DNA from: JAWXCB01 sp034440455
Lineage (GTDB): Bacteria > Bacteroidota > Bacteroidia > Chitinophagales > CAIOSU01
Length of the DNA: 23,555 nt
Assembly (NCBI GenBank): GCA_034440455.1
Contig: JAWXCB010000017.1
Span: 1 to 23,555 of the forward strand
Direction: 5' to 3'
The notes under the pieces were generated by a model. It was not told the origin of the DNA and did not search any database. It worked only from the letters and a program-made list of their open reading frames with translations. Of the stretch, positions 15,391 to 22,947 are shown in pieces. Every line of letters starts with the position of its first letter. Position 1 is the first letter of the stretch. The translations under genes were made by a program, and so were the position numbers.

Positions 15391-16626
15391 ATGAGGAAAA
15401 ACATCCTTCTCTGCCTGCTCATTGCATCTTCTTTTCTTCAAGCAATTGCAGGAGGTTTTCAGGCAAACGTACAGGGCATCAAGCAAAATGGAATGGCGCA
15501 AACTGGCGTGGGCACAAGCCTTGATGCCGCAAGTTTGTTTCTGAATCCGGGCGCGATGGGTTTCCTGAAGCATCGCTTGAATTTCAATGTGGGGGTAAAT
15601 GCCGTGATGGGCGGCATCGGCTATCAATCGCCCGATGGCTTTTACACCGCAAACAACAAGACGGCCATCGGCACTCCGCTACTGTTGTATTTTTCTTATC
15701 GTGTAAAAGAAAACTCAAAGTGGACGGTGGGCTTAGGCGTAAACAATCCCTACGGCAGCGGGGTTGAATATGAAGATGATTGGGCGGGGCAATTTATAAT
15801 TCGGAAAATTGAGTTGCGCACGTTCAACGTGCAGCCAACGGTAAATTACAAAATCAACGACAAGTTCGGCATCGGTGCTGGTTTCAACTTTTATTATGGC
15901 GACCTCTTGTTGCGCAGGGGAATTCCAGTTGCCGATACAGCCGCTGAATATGGCGAAGCGGAACTCACCGGCAGTGGAATAGGCTTTGGCGCAAACATTG
16001 GTTTGTTTTACAAAATCAACGACAAGTTTTCTGTTGGAGCAACATTCCGCACTCCTATCAAAATGAAAGTGGAAGATGGCGATGCGGAGTTTGATGTGCC
16101 CGCAGGCATCAGCGATTCATTTCCGAAAACCACATTCGACTCTGAACTCATTTTACCAATGGTGGCGAACATCGGCTTGGGTTATCATGTCACGGAGAAG
16201 TGCCTGTTGGCTTTTGATATTAATTATACCGGATGGCAATCTTATGACACGCTCCGGTTTGATTATGCATTTAACTCAGAACAGTTGGAAGACACAGAGT
16301 TACCGAAGAATTACAAAGGCTCGTTCACGTTTCGCCTTGGCGCACAATATGACATCGTGGAGAAGTTCACAGCGAGAGCAGGAGTTTATTTTGACATGAC
16401 TCCCGTGAAGGATGGCTATTTATCTCCCGAAGGTCCTGATGCAAACCGCTTTGGCGCATCCTTCGGATTAACGTATCAGCCAACTCCCAAAGTAGGCATT
16501 GATGCTTCCTTTATTTATGTGCATTCACTTGAGCGCACAGGCGGCTCTGATGAAGCAGGCTTCTATGGCAGCTATAAGATTGCAGTGCTGATTCCATCTA
16601 TCGGAATACATCTGGCGTTTAAATAG
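15391..16626 (+). CDS. FadL/OmpP1/TodX-family outer-membrane transporter
   Basis: A 411-aa beta-barrel protein. Signal peptide about 1-20 (MRKNILLCLLIASSFLQAIA), then the family's N-terminal hatch with the Asn-Pro motif (AASLFLNPGAMGFL, NPGAM at 52-56), followed by alternating strands (KWTVGLGVNNPYGSG, FGIGAGFNFYYGDLLL, FSVGATFRTPIKMKVEDG, FTARAGVYFDMTP) and an aromatic C-terminus ending in FK. Members move hydrophobic molecules such as long-chain fatty acids or aromatics across the outer membrane; here the cargo is unknown. The SGNH lipoprotein follows after 50 bp on the same strand, a pairing common in Bacteroidetes, which suggests import or release of ester-bound lipids. Confidence 0.88.
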   Translation: MRKNILLCLLIASSFLQAIAGGFQANVQGIKQNGMAQTGVGTSLDAASLFLNPGAMGFLKHRLNFNVGVNAVMGGIGYQSPDGFYTANNKTAIGTPLLLYFSYRVKENSKWTVGLGVNNPYGSGVEYEDDWAGQFIIRKIELRTFNVQPTVNYKINDKFGIGAGFNFYYGDLLLRRGIPVADTAAEYGEAELTGSGIGFGANIGLFYKINDKFSVGATFRTPIKMKVEDGDAEFDVPAGISDSFPKTTFDSELILPMVANIGLGYHVTEKCLLAFDINYTGWQSYDTLRFDYAFNSEQLEDTELPKNYKGSFTFRLGAQYDIVEKFTARAGVYFDMTPVKDGYLSPEGPDANRFGASFGLTYQPTPKVGIDASFIYVHSLERTGGSDEAGFYGSYKIAVLIPSIGIHLAFK

Positions 16627-16654
16627 TTTTAAGTTGTAAGTTTTAAGTCATAAG
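16627..16654. repeat. Tandem 14-nt near-repeat
   Basis: ttttaagttgtaag (16627-16640) is followed directly by ttttaagtcataag (16641-16654), 12 of 14 identical. It forms most of the spacer between the porin and SGNH genes. Confidence 0.7.
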
Positions 16655-16676
16655 TAAAAGGCAAAAAAATAAAACG

Positions 16677-18119
16677 ATGAAGTTCTTTCAGATAAAAAGC
16701 AATCTTCAAAATTTAAAGATTAGAGCTTATAGCTTACAGCTTGCTCTTCTTTTTGCATCCACACTTGCCTTCCAGAGTTGCGAACCTTCCTTCGATACAC
16801 CCACGCCTTCCGCAGGCGCTGCTGACTTTTCAAAGTATGTTGCCATTGGAAGTTCTTATTCAGCAGGCTTCACCGATGGCGCACTATCAAAGTATGGGCA
16901 GGCAGCTTCTTTCCCGAATTTGCTTGCACACCAAATGCAACTGGCTGGCGGAGCAGATACGTTTAACATTCCCTTGCTTCAGGGCGAGAAGGGCACGTAT
17001 CCTGCCGATGATTATGGTCCTGGTGATTTCGACAAAACACTTCCACGACTGCAACTTGTGAAAGAACCTGATTGCAAGGGCGAAGTTGCTTTGCTCCCGG
17101 AGCGTATTGACGAAACCGGTGATAATGAAATAAACATGGGCGACCCTTCACAACGCATTTTCCCTGCTGATGTGCAATTCCATCATTTGGGAATACCTGC
17201 CATGAAAGTGATTCACTACTCTTCGCCCGGCTATGGTGATGTGGCAAACTTTGGCACAAACAAAGGATTCAGCCCTTACTTCTGGCGCATCGCTCCGGAG
17301 CCGCTGTTTCTTTCAAGTCCTTTCACTTTTGTGGCGGCAATTAAGCCTACGTTTTTCACTGTCGAATTAGGCATGAGCGATGTGTTGGCTTACGCGATTG
17401 ATGGTGGTATCGGGAAAATCAACGACAGCTATGATGAGGACATTACTGCTGTAAATGCTTTCCGCGCCAATCTTGAATTCATTCTTGACGACTTGCTCGA
17501 AACACAAGGCGCGCAGGGCGTGATTGCAAACATTCCCGATGTTACCACGTTTCCTTATTTCAGAAGGATTATTTATGATTCATTAAATCTTGATGCTGCA
17601 AAAGCCGATTCGATGAACACATTGTATCCGACAATCGGCTACACCTTCCACGAAGGTTTCAATCCTTTTGTGGTGAAAGAAGATGGCGTTGTGCGCGTGA
17701 TTAAATCAACCGAGTTTGTAACGCTGGGCATTGACATTGATTCGCTGAAATGCCTTGAGTTGGGCGCATTCATTCCCATTAAGGATGTAGATATTTTATC
17801 CGAAATGGAAATTGCAAATGTGCGTTCCTTTACTGTGCAGTTCAACACGGTGATTGAAGAACTCGCAGCCGAGCGCGGGCTTGCAGTTGTTGACCTGGCA
17901 GGATTCATGGACGAGATTTACAACGAAACAACCATCAGCGGCATTGACTTCAGCGCAGAAATGGTTTCAGGAGCATTCTTCTCGCTTGATGGATTGCACC
18001 CCACCGACCGCGGACAGGCAATGCTAGCCAATGAATTTATCAAGGTGATTAATCAGCAATACGGAGCCCAGCTTCCCGCATTGAATATCAGCGACTATAA
18101 AGGCGTGTTGTTTCCCTGA
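16677..18119 (+). CDS. SGNH/GDSL-family hydrolase, probable lipoprotein
   Basis: A 480-aa protein. The N-terminus carries Lys/Arg, a hydrophobic stretch LALLFASTLAF and Cys35 in QSCEP, fitting a Bacteroidetes lipoprotein signal. SGNH blocks: block I YVAIGSSYSAG (58-64, nucleophile Ser60 with Ser59 in place of Asp), the Gly/Asn region replaced by LGMSDVLAY in the middle, and the Asp-His pair in SLDGLHPTD (Asp438, His441). Family members hydrolyse esters of lipids or polysaccharides. The extension is longer than usual: residues 1-20 precede the hydrophobic core, and their DNA (about 16700-16740) resembles spacer text. It is paired with the upstream FadL-type porin and ends 4 bp from the convergent prenyltransferase. 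Confidence 0.85.
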   Translation: MKFFQIKSNLQNLKIRAYSLQLALLFASTLAFQSCEPSFDTPTPSAGAADFSKYVAIGSSYSAGFTDGALSKYGQAASFPNLLAHQMQLAGGADTFNIPLLQGEKGTYPADDYGPGDFDKTLPRLQLVKEPDCKGEVALLPERIDETGDNEINMGDPSQRIFPADVQFHHLGIPAMKVIHYSSPGYGDVANFGTNKGFSPYFWRIAPEPLFLSSPFTFVAAIKPTFFTVELGMSDVLAYAIDGGIGKINDSYDEDITAVNAFRANLEFILDDLLETQGAQGVIANIPDVTTFPYFRRIIYDSLNLDAAKADSMNTLYPTIGYTFHEGFNPFVVKEDGVVRVIKSTEFVTLGIDIDSLKCLELGAFIPIKDVDILSEMEIANVRSFTVQFNTVIEELAAERGLAVVDLAGFMDEIYNETTISGIDFSAEMVSGAFFSLDGLHPTDRGQAMLANEFIKVINQQYGAQLPALNISDYKGVLFP

Positions 18120-18123
18120 GTAA

Positions 18124-19062
18124 TCAGGTTACTGCAAACAACTTTGCAACTCTGACAGAGATTGGCAAAAGACACGCAATCAACAGCGCATAATCCCAAC
18201 CAAGAAAACCCGCAGCGAGAGCGGCATCCATCAGGATTAATCCAAGTACGCCAAACTTCACTGCTTTGCCGATGTCTTTTGGTTGTCCGCTTTGTTGTGC
18301 TACGCGTAAGGGCATAAAAATCATTGCTCCGAAAAACACGAGGAACAAAAGTGAAGAACGCAGAAAGAAAAAAGATTGAGTTCCCAATGCTACAACAGAT
18401 GCCAACACAAGAGCATAAAGCCCCGCTGCCATTTTCAATGCGCTATTATTTTTTCCATGCACTTCACCTCTGCTTACCATTGTGATAGCTGCAATATATA
18501 TCACGGGAATGATGGCGATGAATCCCCTCGCAGCAAGCGATGAAGTAACGATACTGATTCCAAGTAAAAGATTTCCTCCGCGACACAAACCCATATTCAA
18601 GGGACCAAAATAAGATTGATGCTTGCCCCACATATCATACAATACAGCAAGGCAGGCAACAGTAATTGCAATCACTGCGCTAATCAGCGACACACGCGCT
18701 GCGGCAGCAATGCCAAGTATTAAAAGTGAGATTCCCAGAATGCCTGCTCCCATCTTTGATGCGCGCCCGCTGGGAATTGGTCTTTCGGGACGTTCCGATT
18801 TATCAAGGTCTGCATCAAAGAAATCATTCATTACCACACCACCTCCATACAAACCGATAGCGCTTACAATCAGCCACAGCAGGTTTTTAAAATCAGGAAT
18901 ATAAAACCAGCCATTCCCAACATTGAATATTTCTGCTACTGAACCGGAGATGGCAAAGCCTGCAAGAATATCAGCAATCGCAGTGATGATGTTTGCGGGG
19001 CGCATCAACTGCAGGTAGGCGATGAGGGTGGAGTGTGGGGGGTGGGGGGTAGAGGAAGACAA
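18124..19062 (-). CDS. eboC: UbiA-superfamily prenyltransferase, EboC-like
   Basis: A 312-aa integral membrane protein with about eight hydrophobic segments. UbiA motifs: RPANIITAIADILAG near the start, the first Asp-rich motif NDFFDADLDKSERP (Asn79, Asp80, Asp83, Asp87) with RPIPSGR, and the second region YDMWGKH (Tyr142, Lys147) followed by LNMGLCRGGNLLLG. These blocks resemble the EboC branch more than menaquinone MenA or heme CtaB. In other bacteria eboC belongs to the eboABCDEF set, tied to moving hydrophobic precursors; none of the partners is nearby. Residues 2-12 (SSSTPHPPHST) come from a C-rich tract, so the exact start is uncertain: the only other Met (20) would remove the first helix. 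Symbol provisional. Confidence 0.72.
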   Translation of the reverse strand: MSSSTPHPPHSTLIAYLQLMRPANIITAIADILAGFAISGSVAEIFNVGNGWFYIPDFKNLLWLIVSAIGLYGGGVVMNDFFDADLDKSERPERPIPSGRASKMGAGILGISLLILGIAAAARVSLISAVIAITVACLAVLYDMWGKHQSYFGPLNMGLCRGGNLLLGISIVTSSLAARGFIAIIPVIYIAAITMVSRGEVHGKNNSALKMAAGLYALVLASVVALGTQSFFFLRSSLLFLVFFGAMIFMPLRVAQQSGQPKDIGKAVKFGVLGLILMDAALAAGFLGWDYALLIACLLPISVRVAKLFAVT

Positions 19063-19108
19063 GGGATTCTATTGATATTGCAAACTTACTTTTTAGCCGA
19101 AGTAAACA

Positions 19109-19310
19109 GCAACATGCATTTAAATTCGATAGCGCTTTCTACATTGCCGTTGGCTTTAGCCAACGGAATGAAGAAACGAAGAGAACGGGCTTTAGCCAAA
19201 TTCTTCTTGATTTTGGCTAAAGCCCTCTTGCTTCCAATATTTATATCCGTTGGCTAAAGCCAACGGCAATCGAAACCCTTGAGCAGCAATTTGATTTAAA
19301 TGCGTGTTGC
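19109..19310. repeat. Nested palindromic element (MITE-like) upstream of rnr
   Basis: Three layers of inverted repeats share one centre. Outer arms: gcaacatgcatttaaat (19109-19125) and its complement at 19294-19310, 16 of 17 matching. Middle arms of 25 nt: 19143-19167 and 19246-19270, perfect, each being itself a palindrome of ccgttggct and agccaacgg. Inner arms: gggctttagccaaa (19187-19200) and tttggctaaagccc (19212-19225), perfect. All palindromes contain ggcttTAGCC or its complement. About 200 bp in length, no ORF. I saw no flanking target-site duplication. It fills most of the 347-bp divergent spacer 19063-19409. Confidence 0.75.
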
Positions 19311-19409
19311 CCTGACCCGAAAAATTGCATTGCCGAAATATCCTTTAACTTTGATTTTTAATTTCATTCGCGGTAAAAACAAAGCCGCATTAAACATGTT
19401 TATTTTCAA

Positions 19410-21587
19410 TTGACTAAAAAGAAGAAGAAAAAGAATCAGGAGCCTTCCGCTCCCTCGCCTCAAAAATTCAGCAGCAAGCTGATACAGTATCTGAAAAACG
19501 ACCCCGGCAAAAAGTTTTCCCGCAAGAGTATTTACAAAAAGTATATCACCGAATACAGCAAGCAGGAGATGGCGCAGGTCATTACTGAATTGGAAACACA
19601 AAGACAGCTTGTGCTTGCGGGCGATAAAGTGCATCTGCCCTATCAAGGAAAACCGAAATCAACAAGACAGCGCCCCTCAAATGAGGTGGTGGAAGGCGTG
19701 GTTGATTTGACAAAGTATGGTTATGCTTTTATTGTCTGCAAAGATTTGGAGCATGATGTGTTTGTGAGTTCAAACAACCTGCATCGCGCGCTGGATGGCG
19801 ACACGGTGAAAGTGGCAATCACCAACGTGCGCGCAAGCGGCAAGATGGATGGCGAGATTGTAGAAATCGTGAAACGCACCAACACCAAGTTTTTCGGCTC
19901 GGTGCATGTGTCGCCTAAGTTTGCGTTCCTCATTCCTGACAGCAAAAACATGATGCACGATATTTTTATTCCGCTGGATAAACTGCGTGGCGCAAAGCAT
20001 GGCGACAAAGCGCTCGCGGTGATTACCGACTGGCGCATCGAATCAAAAAGTCCCACCGGTGAAATCCTTGAAGTGATTGGCGTGTCGGGACAAAACGACA
20101 TCGAAATGAAATCTATTCTTATTGAGAATGGATTTGACCTCAGCTTTTCAGAAGCTGCATTAAAAGAATCAGAAGCGATTCCCGAAGAAATTACGGAAGA
20201 AGAAATAAAGCGCAGGCGCGATTTTCGCGGCATCACCACGCTCACCATTGACCCCGATGATGCAAAGGATTTTGATGACGCGCTCTCCATTCAAAAACTG
20301 CCGAACGGCAATTGGGAAATCGGAGTGCATATCGCTGATGTGACGCATTATGTAAAACAAGGCTCACCGTTAGATAAAGATGCAGCCGACCGTGCTACGT
20401 CAGTTTATCTCGTTGACCGCGTGTTGCCGATGCTGCCCGAAAAGCTTTCAAACAAAGTGTGTTCGCTGCGCCCCGATGAAGACAAGCTCTGCTTCTCCAC
20501 CGTGTTTGAAATAAATGATAATGCCAAGGTGCTGGAGGTGTGGTATGGAAAAACAATCATCCGCTCGCAGAAACGATTCACCTACAAAGAAGCACAGCAG
20601 GGATTAGATACAGGTGAAGGAATTTTTGCGCAGGAACTGCGCACGCTGAATGAGCTTGCGAAAAAGTTACGCGCAGAGCGGTTGAAGAGCGGCTCTATTC
20701 CGTTTGAAACAGTGGAAGTGAAATTCAAGCTGGATGAAAAAGGAGCGCCCATCGCCATCGTGCTCAAAGAGATGATGGCAACCAACTGGCTCATTGAAGA
20801 TTTCATGCTGCTTTCCAATAAATATGTGGCGATATACGGCTCAAAGCTGCGGCACGGCAAACAACCAATGCCGTTTCTTTACCGCATCCACGACAAGCCC
20901 GACCTGCAGAAGCTGGAGGTGTTTTCACAATTCGTAAAAAACTTCGGCTACCAAATCAAGTTTACCGAACCGGGAGAAATCGCTGACCAACTGAACAGGC
21001 TCATCACGATGGTGCGTGGCAAAAAAGAAAAGAACGTGATTGAGCAACTCGCCATCCGCTCGATGGCAAAGGCGGTGTATAGCACCAACAACATCGGGCA
21101 CTTCGGGCTTGCGTTTGAACATTACTCACATTTCACTTCACCTATCAGGCGCTATCCCGACATGCTTGCGCATCGCATTTTGTATGAATGTTTGCATGAC
21201 GGTGAAATCATTTATCCGAAAGCTGAGCTTGAGGAACTGTGCGTCCACTCTTCGCAAAAGGAACGCAGCGCGATGGAAGCCGAGCGCGAATCGGTGAAAT
21301 ACAAGCAGGTAGAATATATGAGCGACAAGGTTGGCGAGGAGTATGCCGGCATTATTTCAGGCGTGATTCATCGCGGCATTTTTGTGGAAATGACGGAAAC
21401 AAAATGCGAGGGACTTGTAACCATCAAGAATATGGGCGAAGGCAGCTTCGCTTTTGATGAATCAAACTATTGCATCACCGACACCGATACAGGAACTGCT
21501 TACAGGCTGGGCGATGCCGTGCGTGTGCGCGTGGTGGAGACCAACCTTGAAAACAGAACGATTGAGTTGGAGTTGGTTGTGGGTTGA
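19410..21587 (+). CDS. rnr: Ribonuclease R (RNB-family 3'-5' exoribonuclease)
   Basis: A 725-aa protein. Lys-rich N-terminus (MTKKKKKKNQ), a winged-helix-like region (about 20-80), two cold-shock/OB segments (about 95-230), the RNB catalytic domain (about 265-600) with the acidic cluster TIDPDDAKDFDD (Asp281, 283, 284, 287, 289, 290), RATSVYLVDRVLPMLPEKLS and FTSPIRRYPDMLAHR, and a C-terminal S1 domain (about 640-720: GIISGVIHRGIFVEMTET). It degrades structured RNA and helps clear rRNA and mRNA fragments in the cytoplasm. The start is a TTG; no in-frame ATG lies upstream before a stop, and Met54 would delete the HTH. Standard length for the family. The nested palindrome ends 100 bp before the start. 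Confidence 0.95.
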   Translation: MTKKKKKKNQEPSAPSPQKFSSKLIQYLKNDPGKKFSRKSIYKKYITEYSKQEMAQVITELETQRQLVLAGDKVHLPYQGKPKSTRQRPSNEVVEGVVDLTKYGYAFIVCKDLEHDVFVSSNNLHRALDGDTVKVAITNVRASGKMDGEIVEIVKRTNTKFFGSVHVSPKFAFLIPDSKNMMHDIFIPLDKLRGAKHGDKALAVITDWRIESKSPTGEILEVIGVSGQNDIEMKSILIENGFDLSFSEAALKESEAIPEEITEEEIKRRRDFRGITTLTIDPDDAKDFDDALSIQKLPNGNWEIGVHIADVTHYVKQGSPLDKDAADRATSVYLVDRVLPMLPEKLSNKVCSLRPDEDKLCFSTVFEINDNAKVLEVWYGKTIIRSQKRFTYKEAQQGLDTGEGIFAQELRTLNELAKKLRAERLKSGSIPFETVEVKFKLDEKGAPIAIVLKEMMATNWLIEDFMLLSNKYVAIYGSKLRHGKQPMPFLYRIHDKPDLQKLEVFSQFVKNFGYQIKFTEPGEIADQLNRLITMVRGKKEKNVIEQLAIRSMAKAVYSTNNIGHFGLAFEHYSHFTSPIRRYPDMLAHRILYECLHDGEIIYPKAELEELCVHSSQKERSAMEAERESVKYKQVEYMSDKVGEEYAGIISGVIHRGIFVEMTETKCEGLVTIKNMGEGSFAFDESNYCITDTDTGTAYRLGDAVRVRVVETNLENRTIELELVVG

Positions 21588-21764
21588 GCGTGGCGCAAGC
21601 AGATGATAAAACTCTGATTTACGTTACCCGTCTGCAGAAGTGCTCTGACGCAGGCAGATTCAACCCCGCTTTTATTTGCCTGTTTGTTGGCGAAAGATTT
21701 TCATTAATAAATTGGACACGGACGGACGATTGCGCCAAATTTGGGGTGAACCGCATGATTAGCG

Positions 21765-21836
21765 GTGTGCCTGCGCACTGAAGTGCTTCGGCACACAGGT
21801 GTGAGAGCCTCTCCCCGTCACCGACAGGTGGCGGGG
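21765..21836. repeat. Two adjacent hairpins between convergent genes
   Basis: First: gtgtgcc/ggcacac (21765-21771 and 21790-21796) with an inner gcact/agtgc pair. Second: ccccgtcacc/ggtggcgggg (21813-21822 and 21827-21836, one G-T type mismatch, loop gaca). Neither has a T-tract. They separate rnr from the oppositely oriented 82-aa ORF, so may end both transcripts. The 65-codon ORF 21584-21781 crosses the first hairpin and looks like chance. Nothing else stands out in 21588-21764. Confidence 0.55.
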
Positions 21837-21840
21837 CGGG

Positions 21841-22089
21841 CTACTCGATTATAAGCTGGCCTTCTGTCCACCGTGTCTGCAAACCATTGTCAATAATACG
21901 TTTCACTGTCGTTGTCGTGTCGGGTTGTGCGGTTGCGTATTTTTTATTTTCAGAAGGGGAGGAGATTTTTTTTAATTCAATTTTGTCTGGGTGGGAAAGG
22001 TGGAAGCTCTTTTGCAAGCTTTGGTCTGTGCTTAGGCTTGTGTGGCTTGCAAATGTGCTTACACCTGTGCGTTTGCTTTCATCTGCCAT
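21841..22089 (-). CDS. 82-aa ORF, third gene of the DUF488 set, unknown
   Basis: ATG at 22089 lies one base after the stop of the 275-aa gene (tgaaatg), so translation is probably coupled. The product is Ser/Thr/Lys-rich and disordered in its middle: MADESKRTGVSTFASHTSLS, HPDKIELKKISSPSENKKY, TTTTVKRIIDNGLQTRWTEG. The frame is open upstream to 22191 but that overlaps the previous gene in a different frame. The stop lies just before a 10-bp hairpin. No family recognised; could be a truncated gene. AT content is similar to its two upstream partners. Confidence 0.45.
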   Translation of the reverse strand: MADESKRTGVSTFASHTSLSTDQSLQKSFHLSHPDKIELKKISSPSENKKYATAQPDTTTTVKRIIDNGLQTRWTEGQLIIE

Positions 22090-22090
22090 T

Positions 22091-22918
22091 TCAAAATAGT
22101 TTCGTTTGAGTTTCTTTCTTCGGATAGAAGACTCCGATGATAACGAAAGGATTATTTGCCCTTCGCATGTGCCATTCTTTTGTAGTGCCAAGAAAAAGAT
22201 AAATGTCTTTTTCTTTTATAAACCGTGTTTCGTATTTCGCTCTTACTTTTTGTAAAGCAATATCTTCATTGCCGTCTGCACCTCTCAAACAATTCCAATA
22301 CAAAGCACCAATTTCCCAATCTTCAATCATCAATGTGCTTGACACTCCTTCATCATCTAAAAAAGTATAGGAGAATTTGAAAGGCAATTTCGGAATTAAT
22401 ATTTCGGGAGATTTATCTCCTGAAAACAAATCGCCTTGCTTGCGCAATTCTTTCCACTCGTTTTTCCATTCCCGTTCATCGTTCTCAATTTTGAAAGCAA
22501 CAATTTTTGAGGGTTTGAATGTGGCTAATGAAACATTGGTTGGGGCTGTAGAATCTTTAAGCAGTTTGGCTTTGTTGGTGTAAACATTGGTTAAACATAT
22601 TTCTTTTCGTCTTGCCCAATTGCTTTCAGTGTTTAATCGTTCGCTAATTTCTAAATCACGAAAATCATAATGCCGTGGTGAATAGCTTTCGGGTCTGAAA
22701 TCTTCTGTTCTGCGGTTTAGTTCCAATTCAATCCAAGTATATTTTACATTGTTCACTTTACCCGAACCTTTCAAGTCAATTAAAAAACTTAACGGCACCG
22801 GATAAATACGAATCCATTCTCCGCTTTCTAAAATACCTGCGGTGCAAACTAATTCATCATAGCTTCTTGATGGTAATGGATAAGTGGTAACGGTAATCAA
22901 TACTTTCTTCCTTGCCAT
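22091..22918 (-). CDS. DUF488-linked protein, possible OB-fold, unknown function
   Basis: A 275-aa cytoplasmic protein without signal or membrane segment. The first 50 residues read MARKKVLITVTTYPLPSRSY then DELVCTAGILESGEWIRIYPVP, a 'CvAGi-x-x-x-G-x-WIR-x-x-P' pattern like that of the so-called dual-OB-domain proteins; further blocks are RTEDFRPESYSPRHYDFRDL and a C-terminal GALYWNCLRGADGNEDIAL, with WHMRRANNPFVIIGVFYP near the end. It is 29 bp downstream of a DUF488 gene and overlaps nothing upstream; the 82-aa ORF follows at one base. Codon and base usage are clearly AT-richer than the cargo genes. The family assignment is tentative; I cannot state an activity. Confidence 0.6.
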   Translation of the reverse strand: MARKKVLITVTTYPLPSRSYDELVCTAGILESGEWIRIYPVPLSFLIDLKGSGKVNNVKYTWIELELNRRTEDFRPESYSPRHYDFRDLEISERLNTESNWARRKEICLTNVYTNKAKLLKDSTAPTNVSLATFKPSKIVAFKIENDEREWKNEWKELRKQGDLFSGDKSPEILIPKLPFKFSYTFLDDEGVSSTLMIEDWEIGALYWNCLRGADGNEDIALQKVRAKYETRFIKEKDIYLFLGTTKEWHMRRANNPFVIIGVFYPKKETQTKLF

Positions 22919-22947
22919 GCTTGACTATGATTTAATGATTCACTTGA

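Noticed and set aside
19026..19056. G-quadruplex in the G-rich tract near the prenyltransferase start
   Set aside because: Only three separated runs of three or more G's are present, so it does not meet the usual four-run pattern.
21584..21781. 65-codon ORF overlapping the end of rnr
   Set aside because: It runs through a hairpin, has no family resemblance, and overlaps only by the GTG near the rnr stop.
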